Position numbers and translations under genes: made by a program. A DNA stretch of 11,655 bases, taken from contig UQQF01000058.1 in the NCBI GenBank assembly GCA_900543085.1, positions 1-11,655 on the forward strand, read 5' to 3'. Origin of the DNA: an uncultured Eubacteriales bacterium (GTDB lineage: Bacteria > Bacillota > Clostridia > Oscillospirales > Oscillospiraceae). Below are positions 1 through 6,689 of the stretch, piece by piece (positions within the stretch are counted from its first letter, which is position 1; every line of letters begins with the position of its first letter). Below the pieces are notes generated by a model. It saw nothing but the letters and a program-made list of their open reading frames with translations, searched no databases and was not told the DNA's origin.

Positions 1-56
1 CGGCTTTAGCCGGGAGCGAAGGATATGCAGCTTGCGACGACGACGGGGGACTTTAT

Positions 57-90
57 TGTCAAAAAAGGCCGTCGAGGCCCTTTTTTGACA
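57..90. terminator. A/T-flanked hairpin, possible bidirectional terminator
   Basis: Inverted repeat with arms TGTCAAAAAAGG and CCTTTTTTGACA. Inner CC/GG pairing leaves one bulged C and a GTCGA loop. The A6 and T6 runs lie inside the stem, so either strand would have a U-rich 3' arm. It lies 43 bases beyond the nitroreductase stop on the minus strand, and could back up the hairpin at 96-128 or end an unseen plus-strand gene to the left. Confidence 0.55.
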
Positions 91-95
91 GTCTT

Positions 96-128
96 AAACT
101 CCCGCCCGGGAAACCCGGGCGGGAGTTT
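96..128 (-). terminator. Perfect 15-bp stem, likely transcription terminator
   Basis: Arms AAACTCCCGCCCGGG and CCCGGGCGGGAGTTT pair perfectly around an AAA loop. It starts only 4 bases past the nitroreductase stop codon on the minus strand. The trailing T-run is short (TTTAAG), so termination strength rests on the very stable GC stem. The symmetric A3/T3 ends would also let it work on the plus strand. Confidence 0.7.
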
Positions 129-132
129 CGGC

Positions 133-900
133 TTATCTCCAGATGATGTTGGCGGGCTTTCTCGGCACGCGGCGGAGATAGCTCACGTCGCCGTGGCCTA
201 TGACCAGCGTGGTCACGACCTCCACGCCGGTGGGGAGACCCAGCAGGTCGCGCAGCGCGGCGTTATTCTGCGCCGCGTAGGCGAAGAAGCCGCTGTAGAA
301 CACGCCCAGCCCCAGGCTCTCGGCCATCAGCTCCATGTACGCCGCCGCGAGCGCCGGGTCGACGCCGCGCTTGCCCGCGACGGCTATGGCCAGCGGCGCA
401 CCCTTGAAGAAGAAGCGCTCGTCCGGCGCGTTCCCCTCGCGGTTCATTACCAGAGACGCGAGGCGTCCGGAGGCCAGGAAGGTCTCGCGCGCCAGGGTCT
501 CCGCCTCGGCGAGCTTTTCGCGCAGCACTACGAAGTGCACGCCCTGGCGGTTGCTGCCCGTGGGACAGAAGCGCCCGGCCTCGAGTATGCGCGCTATGTC
601 CCCGTCACTGACCGGCTCGGCCGTGAAGCGGCGCACGGAGCGGCGGCTCTCCAGCGCGAGCAGGAACCTGTCCGCGCCGAACTCGCTCAGCTCCAGCGTG
701 TCGTCCAGCCCCGCGAGGTCGTAGCCGGGCATGTCCACGGCTCCCGCCGGACATACGGCGTAGCAGTGGCCGCACTCTATGCAGCGGTTTGGCAGCGTCT
801 GCGCGCGGCCTTCGACAAGCTCTATGTGATTTGATGCGCAGTCGGCCGCGCACGCTCCGCAGCCTATGCACTTTTCCCTGTCGATTACAACAGCTTCCAC
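133..900 (-). CDS. Nitroreductase-family flavoprotein with N-terminal 2x[4Fe-4S] ferredoxin domain
   Basis: Predicted cytosolic FMN reductase in which a ferredoxin-like domain feeds electrons to a nitroreductase domain; the physiological substrate is unknown. Counting from an upstream ATG at 906, two CX2CX2CX3C motifs (Cys13/16/19/23 and 42/45/48/52) bind two [4Fe-4S] clusters. The nitroreductase fold follows from about residue 80, with the FMN-binding RRSVRRF at 88-94 and CPTGSNRQ at 114-121. About 255 residues is normal for this fusion. I prefer the GTG at 900, two codons inside that ATG, because GGGAGG at 908-913 sits 7 nt before the GTG but only 1 nt before the ATG. The GTG lies 2 nt after the hydrolase stop and the SD site lies inside the hydrolase gene, so translation is probably coupled. 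The family call is firm; the start and substrate are inferred. Confidence 0.92.
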   Translation of the reverse strand: MEAVVIDREKCIGCGACAADCASNHIELVEGRAQTLPNRCIECGHCYAVCPAGAVDMPGYDLAGLDDTLELSEFGADRFLLALESRRSVRRFTAEPVSDGDIARILEAGRFCPTGSNRQGVHFVVLREKLAEAETLARETFLASGRLASLVMNREGNAPDERFFFKGAPLAIAVAGKRGVDPALAAAYMELMAESLGLGVFYSGFFAYAAQNNAALRDLLGLPTGVEVVTTLVIGHGDVSYLRRVPRKPANIIWR

Positions 901-902
901 AG

Positions 903-1466
903 TCATACCTCCCGAGTAATGAACGCAAGTCTCACGCTCTGCTCGATGCCGCGGGCGAAGGCGCGGTGCCCGGCGGCGGTGAAGTGCACGCCGTCAAAGG
1001 CCGTCTCCACGCCCCACGCGGCCGCGTCGGCGAAGTGCTGCCCGCGCCTTGCCGCAACGGCGGCGTACTCCGCCGCCAGGGCGCGGGACGCGTCTATCAG
1101 CGCGCCGCTTTCGACCCACGCGCCGCGCTCAAACGGCGGCGGCGCCACTATCAGCGCCGCGAACGGCTCCACGCCGCTCATTTCCAGCAGCGCGTCCAGC
1201 CGCCTAGCGCACTCTCCGGCGCTCTCGCCGCAGAGCAGGTCGTTTGCGCCGAGCATGACGACCATCCGCTCGCCGGCGGCGAGCGGCGGCAGCGCGCGGC
1301 GCGGTATGCGCAGTCCGTTCTCGCCGCGGTTTGCGCACTCGACGCCCAGATCGCGCGCGAGCAAGTCGACCCAGCGCTCATCTTCGCCGTATCTGCCGCC
1401 GAGGTACGAGCGCGGGTCGTAGCCGTATGTGTTTGAATCCCCATAGCATATGATGCGTTCAATCAT
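903..1466 (-). CDS. SGNH/GDSL hydrolase (esterase/lipase-like)
   Basis: A 187-residue single-domain SGNH hydrolase, a family that cleaves esters or acetyl groups with a Ser-His-Asp triad. The blocks are all visible: block I YGDSN with nucleophile Ser11, block II NRGENG with Gly48, block III GAND with oxyanion Asn75, and block V DGVH with Asp158 and His161. There is no signal peptide or membrane segment, so it is probably cytoplasmic. The start is the ATG at 1466, giving MIERIICYGDSNT; a start six codons upstream would fall inside the -10 box. No SD site precedes the ATG, and the promoter at 1466-1501 predicts a leaderless transcript. The gene is the first of a two-gene unit with the nitroreductase, whose SD overlaps its end. 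The substrate cannot be deduced; acylated sugars or small esters are typical of the family. Confidence 0.9.
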   Translation of the reverse strand: MIERIICYGDSNTYGYDPRSYLGGRYGEDERWVDLLARDLGVECANRGENGLRIPRRALPPLAAGERMVVMLGANDLLCGESAGECARRLDALLEMSGVEPFAALIVAPPPFERGAWVESGALIDASRALAAEYAAVAARRGQHFADAAAWGVETAFDGVHFTAAGHRAFARGIEQSVRLAFITREV

Positions 1467-1501
1467 GCCGGTATTATATCCCATACCACGCGCTTTGGCA
1501 A
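1466..1501 (-). promoter_or_regulatory. Sigma-A-type promoter giving a predicted leaderless mRNA
   Basis: On the minus strand TTGCCA (1496-1501) and a perfect TATAAT (1473-1478) are separated by exactly 17 nt. The usual 6-nt gap after the -10 box puts +1 at 1466, which is the A of the hydrolase ATG. No SD-like sequence lies between the -10 box and the ATG. Confidence 0.75.
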
Positions 1502-1522
1502 TGGCCGCGGCTCAAGTCGCGC

Positions 1523-2134
1523 TCATCTGTCCGTCAGCTCCAGCTGGGAGAAGGCCGCCATCCAGGTGTCGTGCATCTCCTGCGCCTGAGCCGCCTCGGT
1601 GTTGAAGGCGTACATGTACGTGTGGGTGTCCGTCTGGAAAAAGAGGGCGTCCCAGTGCCGCGCTCCGCCGCCCTGCCCCGTCTGCCAGCTCAGCACATAG
1701 ACGGGATAGGCTATGCGCTCCGTGTGCCCGGCGTTCTTTTCGGCGGTGAACCCCGCCGTTTCCGCGCCGGACAGTTCGGCGGCGCAGCGCCCGGCATAGG
1801 CCTCCTGCGTCTCGTCGGATGTCCTGGTGCTCTCAAAGCAGCAGTTTATGATCTCCGTCCGGCCGTCCCCGGTGCGGTCGGCGTAATAGTAGCCGCCGCG
1901 CCAGCCGTCCTCGGCCTTGAGCTGCTCGGTCCCCGTGAAGCCCCCCTGGCGCCTGAGCACCGGCGGGAGGTATGCCGTCTGCTCTCCGGTCTGTACCGGG
2001 GCGCTTGCCTCCGGCGCGGCCGTACCGGTATCCGGCTGCACGGCCGGCGTCTTTTCCGGCTGCGCGGTTCCGCAAGCGGCGAGCGCGAGGCAGAGCGCCG
2101 ACGCGGCGAGAAGCGCTGTAAATCTTGTTTTCAT
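1523..2134 (-). CDS. Putative lipoprotein of unknown function
   Basis: A 203-residue secreted lipoprotein. The signal peptide has a short basic start (MKTR), a hydrophobic core and a lipobox ending LAAC, so Cys21 should be lipidated and the protein anchored outside the membrane. Residues about 22-55 are a Pro/Ala/Thr/Gln-rich linker. The remainder is a soluble domain with a paired Cys (NCCF), many aromatics and a Trp-containing C-terminus. I do not recognise the domain. The ATG at 2134 has GGAGG 8 nt upstream; an in-frame ATG further upstream overlaps that SD and is rejected. It follows spoIVA on the same strand but is separated from it by a hairpin. No promoter of its own is clear. A spore-related role is possible from position only. 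Confidence 0.85.
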   Translation of the reverse strand: MKTRFTALLAASALCLALAACGTAQPEKTPAVQPDTGTAAPEASAPVQTGEQTAYLPPVLRRQGGFTGTEQLKAEDGWRGGYYYADRTGDGRTEIINCCFESTRTSDETQEAYAGRCAAELSGAETAGFTAEKNAGHTERIAYPVYVLSWQTGQGGGARHWDALFFQTDTHTYMYAFNTEAAQAQEMHDTWMAAFSQLELTDR

Positions 2135-2220
2135 AAGGGTATCCTCCATAGCTGTGATCCGGCGCACGGCGCCGGCAGCGCCTATGACGCGCCCGGGCGA
2201 GGCATTGTTCCCGCAAAGCG

Positions 2221-2248
2221 CCCCCGGAGACCGTCGGGTCTCCGGGGG
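2221..2248 (-). terminator. Strong GC hairpin after spoIVA
   Basis: CCCCCGGAGACC and GGTCTCCGGGGG form a perfect 12-bp stem around GTCG, 16 nt past the spoIVA stop on the minus strand. The following minus-strand sequence (CGCTTTGCGG) has only a short T-run, so it may terminate partially and allow read-through to the lipoprotein gene. Confidence 0.6.
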
Positions 2249-2264
2249 CTTCGCGCCTGCCGGC

Positions 2265-3743
2265 TCACAGTATGATGCAGATGAGGCCGCCGCTGCCCTC
2301 GTTGACTATGCGCTGCATGGTGTTGCGCAGCTTGGCCTGGACGCTGGGCGGCATGCGCTTTATCTTGGCCTCCAGCCCCTCCTCGGCGATGTCGTAGAGG
2401 CTCTTGCCGAAGATGTTGCTCTCCCATATCTTGCTGACGTCCCCGTCGAAGCCCTGCAGCAGGAAGCCCATGATCTCCTCGCTGGCCTTCTCTCCGCCGA
2501 GCGCCGGGGTGACCTCGGTCTCGATGTTCGTCATCATCATGTGTATGCTCGGCGCGCTGGCCTTCAGCCGGACGCTGTAGCGCCCGCCCTGGCGGACTAT
2601 CTGCGGCTCCTCCAGGTGCAGCTCGCCCGGCAGCGGCATGACCACGCCGTAGCCCTTCTCGCGCACGTCGCGCAGCGCGCCGGAGATGTGGTCGTAGTCG
2701 GCCTTGATGTCGCGCACGTGCGTCAGCAGGCTCATCAGATCGCCGTCGTCGCGTATCTCGAAGCCGCACTGCTCGCTTATCGTCTCGTAGTACAGCGAGC
2801 GCGGCAGGTCTATGCGCGCGGTGACGCAGCCCGTGCCCATGTCCACCGCCGTCACCCCGGCGTCGGAGACGTCCTCCCTCCCGCCAAGCGCGTCCATGAT
2901 GGAAAACGCGTCGCGCACGCGGCTCATCCCCTGCACGGCCTCGGCTATGCCGGAGAGCATGCCCTCCCTCAGCGGCGAGTCCGCGCCCAGCGCGTCCAGC
3001 CAGCTCGGCAGGTAGATGCCCAGCTCGGCGATGGGGAACTCGTAGAGCGCCAGCTTGAGTATCTCGTCGATGTCCTCCGCCGTCAGGTTCAGACAGTTGA
3101 CACACACGCAGGCCACGCCGTACTTGTCTGCCAGCTCCGCGCGCAGCTCCTGAGCCGCCTCGCCCGAGGGGTCGGCGCTGTTGAGCACCAGCACGAAGGG
3201 CTTGCCTATCTCGCGCAGCTCGCCCACCACGCGCTCCTCGGCGGGGACGTAGCTCTCGCGCTCTATGCCGCAGACGCTGCCGTCCGTCGTCATGACGACG
3301 CCGATGGTGCTGTGGTCGGTTATGACGCGGCGCGTGCCCTCCTCGGCTGCGCGGGACATGGGCACCTCCTCGTCGAACCAGGGCGTGGCCACCATGCGCT
3401 CGGCGCCGTCCTCGAACTGCCCGGACGCGCCGTCGACCATGTAGCCCACGCAGTCTATCAGCCTCACGGAGAAGCTCACGCCGCCGTCGAGCGTGACGTT
3501 CACCGCGTCCTCCGGGACGAACTTCGGCTCGGCTGTCATGATGGTGCGGCCGGAGCCGGACTGCGGCAGTTCGTCCTTGGCGCGCTCCCTGGCGTAGACG
3601 TCCTCGATGTTCGGTATGACCAGCGTCTCCATAAAGCGCTTTATGAACGTGCTCTTGCCGGTGCGCACGGGTCCCACCAGACCCAGGTAGATGTCGCCGC
3701 CGGTACGGGTGGCAATGTCATGATATATGGAAGTGTTCTGCAT
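2265..3743 (-). CDS. spoIVA: Stage IV sporulation protein A, spore-coat morphogenetic ATPase
   Basis: SpoIVA is made in the mother cell, hydrolyses ATP and polymerises on the forespore surface as the base layer for coat and cortex assembly. The product is 492 residues, the length I recall for Bacillus subtilis SpoIVA, and resembles it throughout. It has the N-terminal TGGDIYLGLVGPVRTGKST with a Walker A at residues 24-32. The block ELPQSGSGRTIMTAEPKFVP is at about 58-77 and the Walker-B-like LIDCVGY at 95-101. The APSIHM segment lies in the C-terminal third, and the end is EGSGGLICIIL. The ATG at 3743 has a GAGGG-type SD about 6 nt upstream. A sigma-E-like promoter precedes it at 3777-3805, as expected for this gene. 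A hairpin follows the stop. This gene identifies the host as an endospore former. Confidence 0.98.
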   Translation of the reverse strand: MQNTSIYHDIATRTGGDIYLGLVGPVRTGKSTFIKRFMETLVIPNIEDVYARERAKDELPQSGSGRTIMTAEPKFVPEDAVNVTLDGGVSFSVRLIDCVGYMVDGASGQFEDGAERMVATPWFDEEVPMSRAAEEGTRRVITDHSTIGVVMTTDGSVCGIERESYVPAEERVVGELREIGKPFVLVLNSADPSGEAAQELRAELADKYGVACVCVNCLNLTAEDIDEILKLALYEFPIAELGIYLPSWLDALGADSPLREGMLSGIAEAVQGMSRVRDAFSIMDALGGREDVSDAGVTAVDMGTGCVTARIDLPRSLYYETISEQCGFEIRDDGDLMSLLTHVRDIKADYDHISGALRDVREKGYGVVMPLPGELHLEEPQIVRQGGRYSVRLKASAPSIHMMMTNIETEVTPALGGEKASEEIMGFLLQGFDGDVSKIWESNIFGKSLYDIAEEGLEAKIKRMPPSVQAKLRNTMQRIVNEGSGGLICIIL

Positions 3744-3776
3744 GTTCGCCCTCTTTTCCCGTGGAGTTCATGCTTC

Positions 3777-3805
3777 ACGATATGAGGACGAGGGCGGAAA
3801 TATTC
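3777..3805 (-). promoter_or_regulatory. Sigma-E-type sporulation promoter for spoIVA
   Basis: On the minus strand GAATATT (3799-3805) matches the sigma-E -35 consensus as I know it (KMATATT). After exactly 14 nt comes CATATCGT (3777-3784), 5 of 8 matches to CATACAMT. The predicted start is near 3770, leaving a leader of about 27 nt. The -35 box overlaps the TGA of the upstream editing gene. Confidence 0.7.
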
Positions 3806-4952
3806 ACGCGCGTGCGAAGTAGGCCTCTATTCTCTCGCGCGGAGCCTTGCAGGTGCCCTGTATCATGGCCGGCGAGCCGCCGCCGCGCCCGTCTATGGCG
3901 GCGTTTATCTCGCGCGAGAGCGCGCGCAGATCCACGCTGCGGCTGCCCATTATATATTTGTATTCGCCGTCCGCGCCGGTGAACGCGGCGCAGATGCCCG
4001 TGCACTTCTCCACGCCGGCGTTGACCAGCTCGCGCAGAGTCACGGCGTCCAGCTCCGGCTCGAAGATGCAGAGGTTGCCCTCGGTCTCAGGCAGCGCGGC
4101 GGATTTAAGCGCGAGTATCTCCCGGCGCAGCCTGGTTATCTCGGCGCTCTTGGCCTCGCTCTCGCGCATATAGCGCTCCAGCGCGGCGTCCGTCTCCAGG
4201 CGCCTGGCGGAGAGCGCGGCGGATATGCGCGCGTTCACCCGGTGCAGCGCGGCGTAGTCGCCGTAAGCGGCCTCGCCGCAGACCAGCGTGAGCCGGGTGC
4301 CGCCGCGGTGGCGCATGAAGTCCAGGACTTTGATTGCGCCTATCTCGCCCGTGCGCTCCACGTGCGGCGCGCAGCAGGCGCACATGTCCACGCCGGGTAT
4401 CTCCACTATGCGCACTCTGCCGCTCAGCTCCTTCTTGCTGCGGTAGGGCATGTCCGCCAGCTCCTCATCCGCGGGCAGGAGCGAGTTCACGGGCAGGTCG
4501 CGCCACACGGCGCGGTTGGCCTCCATCTCGGCGAGGGCGATGTCCTGCGCGCTGAGCTCCACGGAAAAGTCCAGCGTCATCGCCTCTGCGCCCATGTGGA
4601 AGCCCACGTTTTCGCCGCCGAACAGGCGGTGCACCGTGCCGGAGAAGATGTGCTCGCCGCTGTGCCCCTGCATACGCGGGAAGCGCACTTTCCAGTCCAC
4701 CTCGCCGCTCACCGTGGCTCCCACCGTCAGCGGCTCGGGAACTATGTGGATAACCGTCTCGTCTTCCTCTCTCAGAGACACGAGCCGCTCTCCGCCGAGC
4801 GTACCCTCGTCCGGCTCCTGCCCTCCCCCGCCGGGGAAAAGCGCGGTGCGGTCGAGCGTCACGGCGTAGCCGCCGTCCTCCGGAGCGCAGGAGAGCACCG
4901 TCGCGGTGAATGTGCGCGTCTCGCCGGAGGCGTAATAGAGCTTCTCTGTCAA
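3804..4952 (-). CDS. Alanyl-tRNA editing protein, AlaX type with DHHA1 domain
   Basis: A free-standing homologue of the AlaRS editing and C-terminal regions, expected to deacylate Ser- or Gly-tRNA(Ala) in the cytoplasm. Numbered from the TTG start, the tRNA_SAD zinc site is complete: HSGEH (His97, His101) plus CxxxH (Cys193, His197). FPGGGGQ lies near residue 40. The C-terminal DHHA1 Gly motif GRGGG is at about 355-359. About 382 residues fits the long AlaX class. GTG 4961, ATG 4958 and TTG 4952 are all in frame. I favour TTG because GAGGTGAT (SD) lies about 8 nt ahead of it and overlaps the other two, and because MTEKLYY is a typical N-terminus. There is no terminator before spoIVA, so read-through is possible. 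Function confident; start uncertain by three codons. Confidence 0.93.
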   Translation of the reverse strand: MTEKLYYASGETRTFTATVLSCAPEDGGYAVTLDRTALFPGGGGQEPDEGTLGGERLVSLREEDETVIHIVPEPLTVGATVSGEVDWKVRFPRMQGHSGEHIFSGTVHRLFGGENVGFHMGAEAMTLDFSVELSAQDIALAEMEANRAVWRDLPVNSLLPADEELADMPYRSKKELSGRVRIVEIPGVDMCACCAPHVERTGEIGAIKVLDFMRHRGGTRLTLVCGEAAYGDYAALHRVNARISAALSARRLETDAALERYMRESEAKSAEITRLRREILALKSAALPETEGNLCIFEPELDAVTLRELVNAGVEKCTGICAAFTGADGEYKYIMGSRSVDLRALSREINAAIDGRGGGSPAMIQGTCKAPRERIEAYFARA

Positions 4953-4971
4953 AGTCATCACCTCTGCGTGC

Positions 4972-5000
4972 AGGATACCATGTTTACGCTCTGTTTACAA
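4972..5000 (-). promoter_or_regulatory. Candidate promoter for the Ala-tRNA editing gene
   Basis: Minus-strand TTGTAA (4995-5000) and TATCCT (4972-4977) are 17 nt apart. The -10 box is a weak match. Predicted +1 is near 4965, only about 13 nt before the favoured TTG start. A direct repeat TGTTTAC (4981-4987 and 4992-4998) lies across the spacer and the -35 box. Confidence 0.4.
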
Positions 5001-5008
5001 CACCCGCC

Positions 5009-5038
5009 TTGACGCATAAGGCCAAATTAAGGTATAAT
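5009..5038 (+). promoter_or_regulatory. Sigma-A-type promoter for the polysaccharide operon
   Basis: TTGACG (5009-5014), 18-nt spacer, TATAAT (5033-5038), in a locally AT-rich divergent intergenic region. Predicted +1 is near 5045, giving a leader of about 27 nt that contains the strong SD at 5056-5063. Confidence 0.75.
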
Positions 5039-5055
5039 TATATGGATTGCTTTAC

Positions 5056-5074
5056 AAAGGAGGAGTGCTGAACG
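5056..5074 (+). promoter_or_regulatory. Ribosome-binding site that points to an ACG start codon
   Basis: AAAGGAGG at 5056-5063 is an excellent SD. Eight nt later, at 5072-5074, is ACG in the frame that encodes the expected glycosyltransferase N-terminus (NILFLINFAGKAGTE). An in-frame TGA at 5069-5071 rules out any start further upstream. Confidence 0.7.
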
Positions 5075-6154
5075 AACATACTCTTTCTCATAAATTTCGC
5101 CGGAAAAGCGGGTACGGAGAAGTATGTCGAACAGCTCGCTCGTATCTTCACGCGCCGTGGGGAGCGCTGCTTCTTCGCCTACAACATCCCCGGCGAGCTG
5201 AGCGAGAAGATGGCCGCGATGGGCATAGAGTGCCTGCGCGTCGACATGAGCTCGGCGCATGCGCCGAAGGCCGCGAAGACCCTCGCCGCGTTCTGCCGCG
5301 AGCGGAAGATCGACGTCATACACGCCCAATACCCCGTGGAAAACGTCATAGCCCTGCTCGCCCGCAGGCGCTGTCCGGGTCTGCGCGTGGTCTACACCGG
5401 GCACCTGACCGTCGACGGCGGAGCCAAGTGGCGGCTCGTGAACCGCCTGTTCACGCCCGGGAACCACGCCGTCATAGCCGTGTGCAACGCGGGACGGGAC
5501 GCGCTCATCGGCAACGGAGTCTGCCCGGAGCGGATAACCGTCATCAGCAACGGCGTGGAGCCGGAGCCGGAGCCTGTGCGCGACTACTCGGCCAGGGCGG
5601 CGCTCGGCGTCGGGGACGACGAGTTCATGATAAGCTGCTTTGCCCGCTGCTCGCCCGAAAAGGGCGTGCTGTTTTTGATCGACGCGATGGCCAGGCTCAA
5701 GGCTCTGACCGACCGGCCGTTCAGGTGCGTCATATGCGGCGACGGCGAGCTGTTTGACGAGGCCGGGGCGAAGATCGCAGAGCTGGGTCTCGGCGAGCGC
5801 GTGCTCATGGCCGGCTACCGCACCGACGGCGCGGACATACTGCGCGCGTCGGACATCTACGTGAACTCCAGCTCGTCCGAGGCCATGAGCTTCGCGCTGC
5901 TGGAGGCCATGAACGCGGCGCTGCCGCTGGTGGTCACCGACCTGCCCGGCAACCGCGAGCTGGCGCTGGACGACGCCTTCCCCTGCGGGCTGCTGGCCGC
6001 CTACGGCGACACGGAGGGCTACGCGCAGGCGGTGCTGCGGCTGATGACCGACAGCGCGCTGTACGACGAGTACGCCGCCAACGCGCCGGCGCGGATACGC
6101 CGCGACTTCGACATTGAAAAACTCGCGGAAAAAGTATTGGAAACCTATCAATAA
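5072..6154 (+). CDS. Glycosyltransferase family 4 protein (ACG start or lost start codon)
   Basis: A GT-B, retaining nucleotide-sugar transferase acting at the cytoplasmic face of the membrane, probably in surface polysaccharide assembly. Counting from the ACG it is 360 residues. N-terminal strand NILFLINF and the AGKAGTEKYVE loop form the acceptor-side Rossmann start. IDVIHAQYP and VISNGVE are standard landmarks. The donor-site EX7E is Glu270 to Glu278, in SEAMSFALLEAM. The first canonical in-frame start is the ATG at 5210; beginning there would delete 46 residues including the first strand and Gly loop. In-frame coding and good SD spacing argue that translation starts at 5072, either at a near-cognate ACG or at an ATG altered by mutation or sequencing error. 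It heads an operon with the DUF4330 gene (16-nt gap). The sugar and acceptor are unknown. Confidence 0.88.
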   Translation, partial: TNILFLINFAGKAGTEKYVEQLARIFTRRGERCFFAYNIPGELSEKMAAMGIECLRVDMSSAHAPKAAKTLAAFCRERKIDVIHAQYPVENVIALLARRRCPGLRVVYTGHLTVDGGAKWRLVNRLFTPGNHAVIAVCNAGRDALIGNGVCPERITVISNGVEPEPEPVRDYSARAALGVGDDEFMISCFARCSPEKGVLFLIDAMARLKALTDRPFRCVICGDGELFDEAGAKIAELGLGERVLMAGYRTDGADILRASDIYVNSSSSEAMSFALLEAMNAALPLVVTDLPGNRELALDDAFPCGLLAAYGDTEGYAQAVLRLMTDSALYDEYAANAPARIRRDFDIEKLAEKVLETYQ

Positions 6155-6170
6155 CACCTGGAGGAACAAC

Positions 6171-6653
6171 ATGATAGACGAAAAAGGCAGACTCTTTGGC
6201 AAGGTCAACATCGTTGACCTGATCATAGTCATAATCGTACTCGCGGCCGCCGTGTTCATAGGCATGCGCCTGTTCGGCCCCGAGAGCGAGATAGCCAACA
6301 CCCAGAACGTGCGCATAACCATGTTCTGCGAAGAGACGCCCGACTTTGTGGCGGATCAGCTCGAGGCCGGCAGCGAGGCCTGGGACGCCGAGAATCAGGT
6401 CACCCTGGGCACCCTCGTCGACTGGACGCTCGGTGACTCCAAGAGCGCCGTCACCGACGAGACCGGCAAGGTGGTCGAGATCTCCCGCTCCGGCTACAAC
6501 TCCGTCAGGCTCACCGTGGAGGGCGAGGGCGTCGTCAGCGACCACGGCGTGACCATAGGCAGCACCCTCTACGCCAACGGACAGAGCGCCAGCGTCTATT
6601 TCGGCGACTGCAAGCTCTTCCTAGACATTGCCGACATCGAAGTGATAGACTGA
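6171..6653 (+). CDS. DUF4330-family single-pass membrane protein
   Basis: A 160-residue protein with a short cytoplasmic N-terminus (MIDEKGRLFGKVNIVD), one transmembrane helix at about residues 14-33, and an extracytoplasmic beta-rich domain. The layout and the opening motif match the DUF4330 family, which has no established function. The ATG at 6171 has GGAGG 6 nt upstream; an in-frame ATG at 6114 lies inside the glycosyltransferase gene and lacks an SD. It sits between a GT4 enzyme and an O-antigen-ligase-like protein, so an accessory role in polysaccharide export, polymerisation or anchoring is plausible by context only. Confidence 0.85.
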   Translation: MIDEKGRLFGKVNIVDLIIVIIVLAAAVFIGMRLFGPESEIANTQNVRITMFCEETPDFVADQLEAGSEAWDAENQVTLGTLVDWTLGDSKSAVTDETGKVVEISRSGYNSVRLTVEGEGVVSDHGVTIGSTLYANGQSASVYFGDCKLFLDIADIEVID

Positions 6654-6689
6654 GGCGCGGCGAGTTCAAGCTAAGCGAGGTGAGAACAC

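Noticed and set aside
1..56. Left edge considered as the end of another gene
   Set aside because: Only a small CGGC-ttta-GCCG hairpin is visible; no frame gives a recognisable product and the segment is too short to decide.
1917..3785. Very long plus-strand open frame (622 codons) opposite spoIVA
   Set aside because: It is antisense to an unmistakable SpoIVA, has a His/Arg/Ala-rich low-complexity product and lacks family features; it is a by-product of GC-rich codon use.
4953..5071. Divergent leader checked for a T-box or other riboswitch ahead of the tRNA-editing gene
   Set aside because: The predicted leader is only about 13 nt and no T-box sequence, specifier loop or terminator is present.
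5047..5757. Plus-strand frame starting ATG/GTG just before the glycosyltransferase, considered as a frameshifted true start
   Set aside because: Its product is Arg-rich nonsense, while the ACG frame encodes the conserved N-terminus from its first codon; no slippery sequence is present and no frameshift is needed.
6114..6170. Upstream ATG for the DUF4330 protein
   Set aside because: It lies inside the glycosyltransferase gene without an SD; the ATG at 6171 has GGAGG at proper spacing and begins the family's usual N-terminus.
5027..6322. Minus-strand open frame (431 codons) opposite the glycosyltransferase and DUF4330 genes
   Set aside because: No domain features, and it overlaps the divergent promoter and two real genes.
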